From Adineta ricciae (taxonomy: Eukaryota; Rotifera; Eurotatoria; Adinetida; Adinetidae), in contig CAJNOJ010000063.1 in assembly GCA_905250025.1 (NCBI GenBank), positions 124,001-188,000 of the forward strand: a stretch of 64,000 nt of DNA, written 5' to 3'. Of this stretch, positions 1-12,135 are shown in pieces (position 1 is the first letter of the stretch; every line of letters starts with the position of its first letter). The notes beneath the pieces were generated by a model, which was not told the DNA's origin, did no database searches, and was given only the letters and a program-made list of their open reading frames with translations. Position numbers and translations under genes: made by a program.

Positions 1-90
1 ATGACAAAACGGTTATCGTTCGGGGCTAATGTTTATTTATTAAAATATACTTAAAAGTAGCGAATAGGAGTTACAAAAGAAAATACTAAA

Positions 91-1808
91 TTATTCACTG
101 ATTGTTTTCAGAAGAAAGAACAAAACACCAATTTGCATTAATGTTATTTTAGGATTTGTTTGTGTTCCATTGGAAGTACATCCATCTCGATTGACATATT
201 CTCCCCAACATGCTGCATAGGCCATCTTATGTGCAATTGTATGTTGTTCCATTGTTCCAATAAATAAATGACTCCAAGGTCCTTGCGCGTAAACCGGTAC
301 ATCTTCGCCGCCATGTGTTTCAGCTTTCATTGGTAAAGCTGTTGGTGATAAATATTTCGTTGAATTTGTGTCTAATGAATATAAATAAGTTGCATTTCGT
401 GCTGATGCATAATTGGGTCCATTTCCATAGGCAATGATATTAATCGGTAATCGATCAACATCACTTACATTCAACTGTTCTAAAGATCCAAAACCTAAGA
501 TATTTGAACCACGGGATGCGTATGCACCGAATGAAAAGACATGTGAGTGATCGGCTGTGACGACCATAAGTGTTTCATCGAGAACACCACGATCTTTTAA
601 GAATTGTTTCGCATGTCCAATAGCATCATCGAATTGAACATATTCGTCTAAAGCGTATCTTGCACGTGTTTCGTGATGTCCATGATCGATTCTTCCACCT
701 TCAACTAAAAGAAAGAATCCCTGATTTGTTGCCAACAAGTGTTCTAAAGCAAATCTTGTCATTTCTGTTAAACTTGGTTCGTCATTTCCATAGGCCAATC
801 GATCAGTTTCATACTGCATATGATCGTATTCAAATAAGCCTAGGATGGGTTCGGGTGATCCAAATGGAATTTTATTCATTTCAGTTTTATTCCAAATGAA
901 ACGTCCTTTCCAATAATCATCAACAAGTGATTTTTGATCTGTACGTGAATTGAGTATGGATGCATTTTCGACATCACGTACCGTATTTGGATAAAAATAT
1001 CGACGACCTCCGCCGAATAGAACATCGATTGGTGGAGAATGAAGAACAAGTTGCTGAGCAATGTCTACACAACCTTGTCCAGCTTGAGTCGCGCCAAAAT
1101 ATCGCGTATCATAACCTTCCCAATTCCGTTCGGGAATGTGTGCGTAGGCTGCTGATGGTGTTGCATGAGTGATACGAGCAGTAGTGACAATACCGACTTT
1201 GTGACCTTAATTGAAACTCGAAAGTGAAAAGATCCATCATTTATGAAAGAAATTGTACCGAGATCCTGAGCCCAATTGAGAATACTTGACACATTTGTTC
1301 CAATAGAGCTTAAACAATCACTTCGTTTTGCTCGTCCATCAACACCAATCGTTCCTAACTGAGCTTTAACACCACATAAATACGCAGTTGCTGTAGCAGC
1401 TGAATCAGGTGTTTGATGATCGATATTATAACTAAAAAAACCATCAATATTGAAAGCCTTCTCTGTCAAAAGAATCACTCACGTTTTTGATAAACCCAAG
1501 TGGCTGAATTGTTCCATTTCTGTGACAAGATCTTCACCTAGTTGCCCATTAACTTGCCCTTTCCGAATTCTTCCAGCTGTGACCGTTGACACTCCCATTC
1601 CATCGCCCAGAAACATAATAACATTCTTTGCTACTCGTGTATTATCACGTTTTTTCAGAATTTCATCAATAGACAAACGAGCTTCTTCTCTCCAAAACGA
1701 TGCATTCTTCTCAATTGACCAATCTGTTCGGCCAGCGTAAGCGAGTTTAGCAAACGATAGAATCAACAACACAGTTAGTAAGACAGATCCTAAACGAACA
1801 TTCAGCAT
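91..1808 (-). CDS. Alkaline phosphatase, secreted, probably GPI-anchored
   Basis: Three exons (1808-1483, 1431-1259, 1205-91) with introns of 51 and 53 bases; exons total 1614 bases, 537 residues, a normal size for animal alkaline phosphatase. The enzyme hydrolyses phosphate monoesters outside the cell using two zinc ions and one magnesium. Visible landmarks: signal peptide at residues 1-25; metal-binding FLGDGMGVSTVTAGR near 66-80; nucleophile serine in PDSAATATAYLCG near 119; VEGGRIDHGHHE; VTADHSHVFSFG; and the late metal histidine in ETHGGEDVPVYAQGPWSH. The last ~17 residues are hydrophobic after a polar stretch, fitting a GPI signal. The start was chosen at 1808 because it begins a good signal peptide; an in-frame ATG at 1889 would add 27 residues. 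Catalytic motifs look intact. Family assignment is very secure; the GPI anchor is inference. Confidence 0.95.
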
Positions 1809-2515
1809 GTTATTTAGATCGAGTAACAAAAACAAAGTGTTAAGTAGAAACAAGGATATCTTACGTAGCCATACTCTATTATCAGCCATCGATAGTATCG
1901 GATCAATTGTCTTTAATGACATATAACAGAGATTATTTGCACGCTCATGAGAGAGAGAGAGAGATCGATACATAAACAAAGGAAGCAGCAAAACTAATGA
2001 TGGGAGAAGAACGATGAGAAACAGATTGCTGAATTAAGAAAAACAAATTCTCATTCGAAGAACTTTCTTTTCACTAATTATCCGAAGCAATGTATATCTC
2101 ATCTAATATATGATTCTTCAAAACAATCTGACCTTGATAGCGTGCGAATATGCTGGATCACGCTTACTTTGACTTTGCATTTCGATTGAATCAAACGTCT
2201 GTTCGACATAAATCAAAGATTTATATGCTAATAATCAACTCATCAAAAGAGATTAATGTTTAATTGCTCTCAGAATCACAGACACTTCATTTTGAAAAAC
2301 TCTCTTTTAGACAAGGACAACAACTTTTATTCTTGGACATTCGATGATAACAGCGTGGTAATGCGATAAAAGATTGTTTTATTATTTCATTTTGTGACTT
2401 TTTTTTTATTAGTTTGCACTCAAGTTTTTTCACATTCGAATCGTACGAGTTAACAAATTGTCTCGAGTCGCAGAAAAAGAAAAACTCGACGTGATAAGAG
2501 AACTACAATTTATTG
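1809..2515. other. Intergenic, no gene seen
   Basis: About 700 bases between the alkaline phosphatase start and the lyase stop, both minus strand. It should contain the phosphatase promoter and the lyase 3' end. Only a short GA run near 1950 stands out. Confidence 0.5.
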
Positions 2516-4771
2516 TTAGATCGATTGATGTTTTTCTTTTTTCTTGGAGCATGTTACTGTTACTGATGAACCCAAGAATTGTCCAGATGATAGTAGATCT
2601 ATTGAAACATCTGTTGTATTGTCCGATTGACAGATACAATTCGGTCCGTAGCCAATACGATCGAGATTTATCGTTATTGAACTGTTGACACGTATTGGAT
2701 GAGAAACAGTGATGGAAAAATCAGTTGAAGTTTCATTGAATAGATAAACACCAGAAGAAGAATTCAATCGGATGTTTAATGTAAACAAAGGATTTTGACA
2801 GGTAAACGTTGTTGGAAGATCATTCCAGACGACAAATGATGCACGTTGAAGTGTTGACCAGGCCATTCCATGAACAAGAGGATTTGTCGAAATACATGTA
2901 AAGATTTGATCAGTTTTATAAAGTTCTATTCGAGTTGGTACAGATGCAAGATCAATATTTGGTAAAATCATATAACTATAATCACGTACATATGGTCCAA
3001 TGCCATGATCAATCCATACAGTTGCTGTACGTTTGGTCACTGTACCGTTATAAGGCCCAATTGTACTGTATGATGCAGTTTTTGTACTAATCTCTGCACC
3101 TATATGGGAATATAGACCTTGATTTTGAAACACATACGCGATTTGACTTTCGCCAATATGTATCCATTGAACATTACTTGATTGATTTGAAGTATAGGGA
3201 AACGAATAATTCGCTCCATCCATCAGAGTAACAATTCGTCCATCAAAAAATCCAACATTCACTTTTCCTGTTGAAACCGTTCGACTAGCTAACGTTGTCC
3301 ATGCAGTATTCGATGTTGTAAGAGTCAAATTACTTGCCAATGCAATGATTGCATCATCGTAAAAGTGCCACGATCTTTGTGCTGTAAGATTATGTGTCGC
3401 TGTGTCCATTATTGTCAAACCATAACTTCCATCACTGACTCCACCAACGAAACTTAATTTAATCCAGTTAAAACTTCCTTTTATACAAGGTTCAATGGGA
3501 ATATCATGTTCAACTGTAATGCCATTGATGGCTTGCCAATCAAATACAGGAAATATATGACGATAGACTATAGAATCTGTTGTATAGAGATTTAAAACAC
3601 CTTGGCCAAGATGTTCACCTTTTTGATTCTCCATATTGATGCATTCAGTTGGTGTTGTTCGGATGGATTGCATCTTAATTGCACAAGTCCAATTCAGACG
3701 GCGATGAACTTGATAATCAGATGTATAGAAGTGTTTATTACCGATTAGAGGAACAGCAGAAGGTTTCTTTTCAAGGCGATCGGCAAAATTAGTTAAATCT
3801 TTTTTCAAACTATCCATTTCAATTAAATCTCCTAATGATCGAATCCAATTGGGTTGCAATTCAAATTCGAACGTTTCAAAGTTATTTCCCGTTCGATCGA
3901 TTGCACGTCCCTCCACTTGCCAATCCCAAACGTTGTCCATTATCATCCACGCATCACCTTCTACCAAAAATCTTGCGAATACAGTCATCTGTTCCTGATT
4001 GACTTCATACTCCGTATCTTTCGTACACAAAATAAATATCGTCATAGCTAATGCCCAATCTTGTCCATAAGATGCTGATACTAATTGTATACCATGAAAA
4101 TGATATGACCAATCGTGTTGGATTCCTTGTCCACCTAATGGTAGTACAACAATGTCTTTCCACATACGTGTAAAACCTTGTTCAAGACCAGTTCGATTGT
4201 TTGTCGCCAATGAGCGATATAATTCAATTTGAACCATCCAAATGAGATTTGCACCTGTACCTGGATCATGTTCCCACCAATCCGAACGAAATGATATTTG
4301 AGTTATTTTTTCGATTTCATACGCAGTTGCATTCGAGCCTAACATTAATAATTGACCAGTGACTAACAATGGAATACCGATCTGATTAAACCACCAGTTT
4401 GGATTTAAAAAATCGCGCGCTAGCCAAACATTTAAAGCACAATGAGCACCACGGGATATTCGAGGATCATTTTGTACGGTGGAACCAGGTGCAGTCAACG
4501 CTTGAATCATAATATTTACTCGATTTAGATGCTCTTCAGTTGCCCAGACTGCTAAGGTTTTATCAGCATAGTTAATATCTTTCCAATAGCAAGAACTGTT
4601 CATTTTTTCGTTGAAACTTATAGCAGATTGAACAACAGATGGAAGTGTTTCATTTGTTGGCCACAAAGTCAATTCCAGGATACGCTGACGAATTGTCGAT
4701 ATATCATCATTGTCAGATTGACATATTATCGTCGAAAAGCATAAGAACAAAGCAAGTATTCTACCAAACAT
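2516..4771 (-). CDS. Polysaccharide lyase family 8 (chondroitin/hyaluronan-lyase-like), secreted
   Basis: A single uninterrupted 751-residue frame with an N-terminal signal peptide (residues 1-17). PL8 enzymes cleave uronic-acid polysaccharides (hyaluronan, chondroitin, xanthan) by beta-elimination. The helical N-terminal domain has PNWWFNQIGIP near 124-134. The expected catalytic residues can be placed: Asn in TGANLIW (about 175), His in SYHFHG (about 226), Tyr in SASYG (about 235) and Arg in VEGRAIDR. These spacings resemble bacterial chondroitin AC lyase. The beta-sandwich part follows, with KMQSIRTTPTECINMEN and GGVSDGSYG. It lacks introns while its animal-type neighbours have many, so acquisition from a bacterium or other microbe is likely but inferred. 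The exact polysaccharide cannot be told from sequence. Several NxS/T sites fit secretion. Confidence 0.9.
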   Translation of the reverse strand: MFGRILALFLCFSTIICQSDNDDISTIRQRILELTLWPTNETLPSVVQSAISFNEKMNSSCYWKDINYADKTLAVWATEEHLNRVNIMIQALTAPGSTVQNDPRISRGAHCALNVWLARDFLNPNWWFNQIGIPLLVTGQLLMLGSNATAYEIEKITQISFRSDWWEHDPGTGANLIWMVQIELYRSLATNNRTGLEQGFTRMWKDIVVLPLGGQGIQHDWSYHFHGIQLVSASYGQDWALAMTIFILCTKDTEYEVNQEQMTVFARFLVEGDAWMIMDNVWDWQVEGRAIDRTGNNFETFEFELQPNWIRSLGDLIEMDSLKKDLTNFADRLEKKPSAVPLIGNKHFYTSDYQVHRRLNWTCAIKMQSIRTTPTECINMENQKGEHLGQGVLNLYTTDSIVYRHIFPVFDWQAINGITVEHDIPIEPCIKGSFNWIKLSFVGGVSDGSYGLTIMDTATHNLTAQRSWHFYDDAIIALASNLTLTTSNTAWTTLASRTVSTGKVNVGFFDGRIVTLMDGANYSFPYTSNQSSNVQWIHIGESQIAYVFQNQGLYSHIGAEISTKTASYSTIGPYNGTVTKRTATVWIDHGIGPYVRDYSYMILPNIDLASVPTRIELYKTDQIFTCISTNPLVHGMAWSTLQRASFVVWNDLPTTFTCQNPLFTLNIRLNSSSGVYLFNETSTDFSITVSHPIRVNSSITINLDRIGYGPNCICQSDNTTDVSIDLLSSGQFLGSSVTVTCSKKKEKHQSI

Positions 4772-5620
4772 CGTACCTATTCGAGCTACGAATTTGCTAA
4801 TCTAATTCACACAACATATTCTATTTATTCTTGTTTTTATCATTTAAGCAAACAAAGAATTTAAAGATAAAATTTAGAGATTAGATCAGCACAAGTAGTT
4901 TTCCTATTCTAGACTTGCATAAGTATACGTGTCATTTCATGACTGATGCTGGATAATAACAATCAGTTTCAAAATCATATGTATATAGAATTGACAGGAG
5001 TGGAATCCAAATGTCCAGATGATTAACGTGGAAATATGATAAATATAGCTGATCATATGTTGAAGTCGATTCTCAAGCAATCAGCTCTCCCTGATCAAGT
5101 AGAACACTTTGTTCAGTAAGATTTGAGTTTAATATTGCCATTTCATGAAATTCAGTGACCTTATTGCATTGTTATAATTATTTGATTTAATATCGACTAG
5201 TAATTCCACGTGTTACGAATCGAATTTCAAAGTTTGATATTGACATTAAACATTGAAGACAATTATTGATTTTGTTTCATTATTCCAAATAACTAAAGGT
5301 TTCCTTGTTATTACACGAAATCAATTGAAGAAAAATTGTAAACAAACTCATCCAAGAACAATTCTATACTTAAAATATCTCTATTTGTTTCTCTTCTCTC
5401 TTTACATAAGACAAAATCGACCACATCAGATTGTGTTTGTTTTCAATCAACAGAATTCGAACATATGATAACAAAATATCACATCTTCTCCAATTACTTC
5501 GTCCTGTACTATTTTTTCTCTCTATCTCATCGTTTTTCAATTCTTATCTAGAAGTTAAACAGTAGAGATAAATTGTAGAGCGCTTCTAACCTTTCTTCAT
5601 TCGAACATTAATCTAGGACA
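4772..5620. other. Intergenic, no gene seen
   Basis: AT-rich spacer between divergently transcribed genes (lyase minus, Dabb protein plus); it probably carries both promoters. No conserved frame was recognised. Confidence 0.5.
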
Positions 5621-5953
5621 ATGCTTCGTCGTGCTGCAAACGGTGCTCAACTTCTTCGTCACGTTGTTCTTTTTAAATTCCACGATACAGCTAGTCAAAC
5701 AGATATTACTAAAATCGAACGTGAATTCCGCGCATTAGCAACAACGAAAGTTCCCCAAGTTCGTGCATTTGAAAGTGGAACACATATTGGAAAAGAAAAT
5801 TTAAATCAAGGATTTACTCATGGATTTCTCTTAAGTTTCGATAATGAACAAGATCGGGACACGTATATGGCTCATGATGATCATAAAGCATTTGTTAAAC
5901 TTCAACAAGGAATAGTTGAAAAGAAGATTGTGATGGCATTTTGGGGCAAATAG
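5621..5953 (+). CDS. Stress-responsive alpha/beta-barrel (Dabb) domain protein
   Basis: Intronless, 110 residues. The Dabb ferredoxin-like fold covers about residues 14-108: it opens with LLRHVVLFKF, has the hydrophobic helix and strand pattern of the family, and ends VEKKIVMAFWGK. Dabb proteins form dimeric barrels and are found in bacteria, plants and fungi, often stress-induced or with small-molecule cyclase roles; no catalytic function can be assigned here. The ATG at 5621 is the only sensible start. A canonical AATAAA lies 62 bases after the stop. Domain call is secure, function is not. Confidence 0.85.
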   Translation: MLRRAANGAQLLRHVVLFKFHDTASQTDITKIEREFRALATTKVPQVRAFESGTHIGKENLNQGFTHGFLLSFDNEQDRDTYMAHDDHKAFVKLQQGIVEKKIVMAFWGK

Positions 5954-6014
5954 AGATTGTTTTGGTGTTTCTCTTTTCTAATAGATTTTTTGTTTAACAT
6001 ATATTTGGAAAATC

Positions 6015-6020
6015 AATAAA
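6015..6020 (+). terminator. Polyadenylation signal AATAAA of the Dabb gene
   Basis: Canonical hexamer just downstream of the stop at 5953. Confidence 0.5.
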
Positions 6021-6320
6021 TATGAAGAGAATTCGGAATTTTGATTCATCTACACAGAAATTCAATAATCAATTTGAGTGTCATTTGTTGTCAAATTCAA
6101 AACGAGACAAATGCGACCTCTTTTTTCTTTTCTATTACCTTTTTTCTCCTCCTAGTGACAGGAGGTTATTGCATAGATTCCGTCATCGATAATGTTGCAT
6201 CGTTTTTTTTGTATTTTGACAACTATGACGTTATATTAGAGAACGAAATTTTAATATATATATGTTTTTAATTCATTGAATTGCTATACATAGAATAATT
6301 TTCTTCTGTTAGGTTAAACT

Positions 6321-9300
6321 ATGGCAACAATTTGTTGCAAACCGAAACGAACCTCTAACAAAGTTCAAAATAAGGAATCAACTTATCGTCTAGTAATTAA
6401 TTGATTTATTTGAATTCAAATATATTTCATTTTGTTTCAAAATTAGACTAATTTATCCAACGACGGAGATTGGTCCCGAGCGATTCACCATGATCTGAAC
6501 ATCAAACGACGAACTTGCACAACTTTTGTCCCTAAAGACAAAACGAAATTCGATCGGTAGGACGTTTCAATCACTTCTGTCTATGTTATCTCTCTTTTCA
6601 GAAGTCGAAGTCGAAGTGATGTTCAATGTTGTTGTAATCGTCTTCATCGTGAACATTCATGGAGTGTTTACGAAGATCCTGATACCAAATGGGATGCTAA
6701 ACTTCACACTACATCAGCTTATAACAACGCATACGGATATACTTCGAATAGCCATGCAAATTACATTCGTTGTGATATCGAAACTGATCCGAAAATTCTC
6801 ATGAGATTAATGATCGAAGTTTGGAAGGTACAACCACCACGTTTAATCATGTGTATTATTGGTGGTGCAAAATATTTCAAATTGAATGAAAGACTGGAGA
6901 GAGAATTTATGAAAGGTATTATTCAAGCAGCATTAAAAGCAGGTTTGAGCATTTTGATTGGATTTAATGAGAAAACAAAGTGATCTCGGTTGGATTTAGA
7001 TGGATGGATTGTAACAACGGGATTTAAGACAGGTGTTGTACAACTTGTCGGTGAAGCGATTCATGATCATAAAGTGACGAATCCGAGAAGTAAAATTACA
7101 GCGATCGGTTGTTCGAAATGGGGAGCGACGAAAAATCGAGAATTATTCGTCTCTGTAAGAAGTAAAGGTTGAAGTTCTATGGTATCTTATGAATTTCTGT
7201 TTAGTCAAAACCAGCATCTAAGGAAAGTGTAAATCCGTCAACTACGAATGGATCAAAAACTGAGAAGAAAAGTGAACAAGAGTTAGACCCGAACCATACA
7301 CATTTTCTTCTACTTGACGATGGAACATATTATAAATATGACACCGGAGATTATCGTTCGAGATTTGTTCTTGATGCTGCTCGTTATCGATACAATGGTG
7401 ATTCAACCAGTGAACAACAAGATGGTATTTTGAAAAAAAATATTGCATTACTTTCGTACTTAGTTCTCTTTTCATTCAAGTTCCTGTGGTCACAATTGTT
7501 GTCGAAGGTGGACCGGATACTTTGTTAACGATTTACAAAGATCTTCGTCAAGATATTCCAATTGTTTTGATTGATGTAAATCTATTTTCTGAATTTCATT
7601 TCATCTGATTGAATTGAAATTTTAGGGAAGTGGTCGAGTGCCGAATCTTTTGGCAAATTTTCTAATTCGTACAGAGACAATGATAAATCGAATGGGAAAA
7701 GAAGAAATGGTCACTTGGAAACAAGCAGTTGATATCAAAACTACGAAGGATATTGAAGGGTAAACGATAAATGAACATTGATTCGATGAAACTTGATTTT
7801 TTAAGATTAAAAAGCCAATTTTATTCTTATGCTGATGAAATCTGTGATGGATTAAAAGATATCTCGAAAGGATCGAAGAAGAACGAAAATTTCGAGGAAT
7901 TATTTCATTGTATTCTTTATTGTTTACAACCAGCTGTTCGATCAAGAATTCGAATATATAGTCTTGACAATGATCGAGATTTAGATGATACGATTTTCGA
8001 AGCGATCATTCATGGTAAAGAAACATTTGTTAGCGTGATTGTCTTTAAGTTCGACTTTTTAGCGAAACAAGAGAAAAGTTCCGATGTTTCCAGTCGAAAA
8101 CAATTATTGAGATTAGCTTTGGCTTGGGATGCGATTGAAGTTGCGAAAGAACTGATTATTAAAGATGATTTGAGCGATTTTGATGTAAGCTATGAGAAGT
8201 TTATTGAGGAAAAATGAAGATTTCTTCTCCAATAGGAACAATCGAAGAATCAATTATTCATCGAAGCACTTAAACGTGATCGTTCACAATTTATCAACAC
8301 GTTTATAAAACTAAATTTCGATGTGGCAAAGATCTTTTACGAAAGTCAAATAAATAAACCTTGGAAACTCAAATGGAAACAATTGGCTGATATTTACAAA
8401 GAAGAATATACAAAAGATGTAAAAAAAAACCGAGAGAATGATTTCCCTCAAACTAAACTTTACTCCTTTGATTTTAGAAAGAACGTCTTTATCTCTTAGA
8501 AAAATGTAATCGAAGTCGACCAATCGAAACTCGAGATGATCTTGATCGAATTTTGAAGACAGTTGTTGGTGATTACATGAAATCGACCTACGCTCCAACA
8601 GCTAGTGGATTTTGGGGACGCTTATTAATCTGTTGTCGATGTCCACAGCGAAATCGTGTGTCGGATAGTCGTGCTAATTTATATACAGATGATGATATCG
8701 ACGAGACAGGAATATACAATCCAGAAGAAGCGAAGAAAGAAGCGCGAGAACTTGCCCTACGAGATTTATTTTTCTGGGCAATACTTACCAATCGATTGGA
8801 TATGGCCAAAGTATTTTTAGGACATATGCAGGCGCGTATTTGTGCGGCTTTGATCGCATCGAAAGTCTTGAAGTGTTATGTTGAATATGCACGAGATAAT
8901 GATTCGAAAGATGCGTTAAGTTCAGAGGCAGAGCAGTTCGAAGATTATGCAATTAAATGTTTGAGATTTTGTTATAATTATGATGAATCGATTGCATGTG
9001 AAATTGCTATTCGACGAATTAACATTTTCGGAGGTGTTTCATGTCTTCAGGTACGAATTTTTGTGAAGAAAAAACTCACCGAAATTCCTTTTGCTTCAAT
9101 CTATTCAGGTCGCAGTTGACGCTGATGACAAAAATTTCGTTGGACAGCCATGTTGTGATCAGTTATTAAACAATGTTTGGTATGACAAATTAGATCCTTA
9201 CAAAACGACATTGATTCGCCGCGTTCTCGTACTTATAAGCGTTTGTTCATTTGGTTTGTTGGCACCATTGTTAGTTGCGTATCGTAAACCACCATTGGAT

Positions 9301-11256
9301 TCGGAAAACGATGGTTTTCAGTCGTTTGAAAAGACAAAACACTCAATGACTGTTAACGAAACACAGGATGAAACTGATCCATTGATCCCCAAAAGAAAGC
9401 AAAGGTAAATTCGAAGATAAAAAGCATTAAGAACAATTTCTTTCGTGTTATTTTTTAAGATTAAATGATCATGGAATCCACTATTCGGATAATATCATTT
9501 CTTCATCAAATTTAACCTTTTCGAAAAAGGTTAAATTATATTTCCGTCAATTGAAACAATTTCATGAGTCGCCTTATATTAAATTCTTATACAATTCTGC
9601 TAGTTACATCTTTTTCTTGTTGCTCTTTTCGTACTACCTGTTATTTAATTTCAATCCACCAACAGATGATATTCCTAGTATTAATTGGACAGAGATTTTG
9701 GTTATTATCATGATTACAACGATGTTAATGGAAGATTTTCGAAAAGTAAAGTGACTTTGAATTCTTTGTTATTTATTTCTCTTTGTTTGTAGTTCCTCTG
9801 TCAAGAGAATCGATCATTCATGGGCAAAATGCAAAATTATTTCATCAAAGACGCATTTTTCAGTTCAATTCGTGTTGCATCGTACCTTCTCTTTTACATT
9901 GGTTTAATCCTTCGCTTTGCAAATGCATCAACTCCCGAAGATTTCTCCTCGGCAAAAATCGTTCTTGCTTATGACTTAGAGATCTGGTATATTCGATCAT
10001 TGGCTTTTCTCGGCATCGCAAAAAACCTCGGACCCAAACTTGTTATGATCCGAAGAATGGTAAATTTTCCTAAAATAAACTTCACTTCGCAAGAAAATCT
10101 TTCATTTAGGTTATCGATTTGTTCTTCTTTATCTATATTATCATAGTCGCAATGGTTGCATATGGTGTGGCTTCACGCGCGATGTATGACTTTAATGCTG
10201 ATGCGGACAATGATGATTTGACATTTGACGGTCGATCGATCTTTCGACACATCATCTATCCGAGTTATTATCTTATGTATGGAGAAACTGATGGAGACAC
10301 GCAAGCACTTGATCGTATGGACTTCCTTTTCTGATTGATAGTTTCGAGATATTTTTCTTTTTAGAAAATCCGAATGCGTCTACATCTATTGCTACACATG
10401 TTTTATTAGCCTTTCATATGTTATTCGTGAATATTTTACTTATTAATCTTCTCATTGCCATGTTTAGGTAAGTTTCGTGAAAGTTCAGAATGTGGAAAAC
10501 TTTTTGAGCTTTTTAGTTTTACATTTGAATCGGTTCAAACTCAAACAGATCTTGTGTGGCGCTATGAACGATATTCATTTGTTCGGGAATATTTCGATCG
10601 TCCACCACTTTTTCCTCCATTTATTTTTATAACACATTTTATTGAATTATGCAAATTAGTTCTTCGACACTTACCGTGTGCAAAACATCCTTCATCAAGA
10701 ATACGACCAGCGAAGACATTTAGTAGGTTGAATTGCTTTTCGAACGGATTTTTCATTCGTTTTTCTAGAAATGGTCGCTGCCACTGAACAAATTGAAAAA
10801 GAATGGTCGGAATTTGAAAGTTATTCAACGAATTCATATGCTCAATCAGTTATTAGTGGCCAGTCGACATCTACTGCAGCTCTTGTCTCATCAGCTGCAC
10901 GACAAGACGCTTCGTCTGTCACATTAGATGCTCTCAATCTCCCTCAAATATCACCGAATTTCGATATCAAGTCAATCACCGAAGAAATGTCATCAATCAA
11001 AAAAGCTGTGGGAGATCTTCGAACTTATGCTGAAGAAGTAAGATGAATAAAATATATGTGATTTGTTTTATGTAAGTTACTCTTCAAAGATGAATCGATG
11101 TATGCAATGGATGATGGACGCAATGGAACGTGTGAGGATGTCGAAAGATCCAAAACCACGATTACGATCAGCGATAACAACGAGTGGTACGATTTTTCTA
11201 CGCTTTCGATTTGATAGAATTGCTTTTCTTTAGATATTCAACTCACCGATGAATGA
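6321..11256 (+). CDS. TRPM-type transient receptor potential cation channel
   Basis: Nineteen exons: 6321-6392, 6447-6556, 6602-6942, 7000-7154, 7205-7424, 7481-7575, 7626-7759, 7806-8184, 8236-8418, 8478-9050, 9109-9404, 9460-9745, 9793-10059, 10110-10314, 10365-10467, 10517-10722, 10769-11037, 11090-11186, 11234-11256. They total 4014 bases, 1337 residues, and all 18 introns are 45-59 bases with GT-AG ends. The N-terminal TRPM homology (SLOG-like) region is clear: IMCIIGGAKYF, KADGWIVTTGFKTGVV, VTIVVEGGPDT. Helical repeats follow (RLALAWDAIEVAKELI). The channel domain has about six membrane segments between residues 890 and 1140, a pore region IFRHIIYPSYYLMYGE resembling TRPM1/3/6/7, S6 ending NILLINLLIAMF, and a C-terminal coiled coil. 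There is no kinase or NUDT9-like tail. The first exon (24 codons) is the least certain. It would act as a plasma-membrane cation channel. Confidence 0.93.
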
Positions 11257-11339
11257 GCATTTCTGTGATTAGCATCTATGCATTTGTATCCTTTATTATT
11301 CGCGATTTATTGAAACTAATTTTTTTCATTTGAAAATTT

Positions 11340-11345
11340 AATAAA
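11340..11345 (+). terminator. Polyadenylation signal of the TRPM gene
   Basis: AATAAA 84 bases after the TRPM stop, in the 146-base gap between two convergent genes. Confidence 0.45.
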
Positions 11346-11392
11346 TCAATCTTTTACATTAAACGAATCTCAACATCGATGTAAGAAATTCA

Positions 11393-11398
11393 TTTATT
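11393..11398 (-). terminator. Polyadenylation signal of the small secreted protein gene
   Basis: TTTATT on the plus strand (AATAAA on minus) only a few bases beyond the stop codon at 11403. Confidence 0.35.
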
Positions 11399-11402
11399 GA
11401 TC

Positions 11403-11914
11403 TTAAACATGAGAATAACCTGCAGCATACAATTCGACGAGAACATTATTTGCATAATTGTCTGTAGTGATATGTAGTGTTGGTTTCGATGAACAATATG
11501 AAAACTCGAGTAATTCAGAATCGAATGCATAAGCAACCTGATTGTATCGATGACCACGCTTGAATTTTGTATCAGACGTGCCCTTTTCAGGACATTCTGT
11601 CCATAACCAAAGATTAACAGAAGCTTCGTAAGAATTCATTCCACTTCGCATGAAAACTATCACATCAACTCGACGCGCTGTTGAGGGAAATATAACATCC
11701 AGTGGAAAGTCAACAGTTTCTAATGTATCAAAACGAAATGTGCCGAGTAAAAATGGAACAATCTTAGGTGTGATGAAACTCACATATAAACTTGCTTCTG
11801 ATAAAAGCAAAATTCTTCATCGGGTTATGTTCAATTAAATAGTCTATACTTACGTGTAGAATTGTTCGCCATAGTAAGAGTGACACAACAAATGAGTAGA
11901 ATAACAACTTTCAT
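11403..11914 (-). CDS. Small secreted protein of unknown family
   Basis: Two exons (11914-11854 and 11797-11403; intron 56 bases) give 456 bases, 151 residues. Residues 1-16 (MKVVILLICCVTLTMA) are a signal peptide. The mature part is rich in beta-prone segments with few cysteines (WTECPEK, EFSYCSSK), suggesting a compact beta-sandwich. I do not recognise the family. It lies convergent to the TRPM gene and downstream of the glutamate receptor gene on the same strand. The exon join restores the frame exactly and gives a well-formed signal peptide, which is why the first exon is believed. Confidence 0.7.
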
Positions 11915-12135
11915 CTTGATGAAAAATCAGAAAATGAATGTCTTTTTTGTCTTTGCTATTGATCGTCAACGCTTTCTTATCGGATAATTTTCAAAGATAT
12001 ACATTGATAAGATCGTCCTAATCCTTTATTTTCTTTTGATTATCAGTTAGTGTTGAATATAATCTCGCGAATTGAATTTATTGAAGAGAAAAACAAAGAA
12101 TTTAGAGAAGTCATGTCGATAGAAGAGATTTACAA

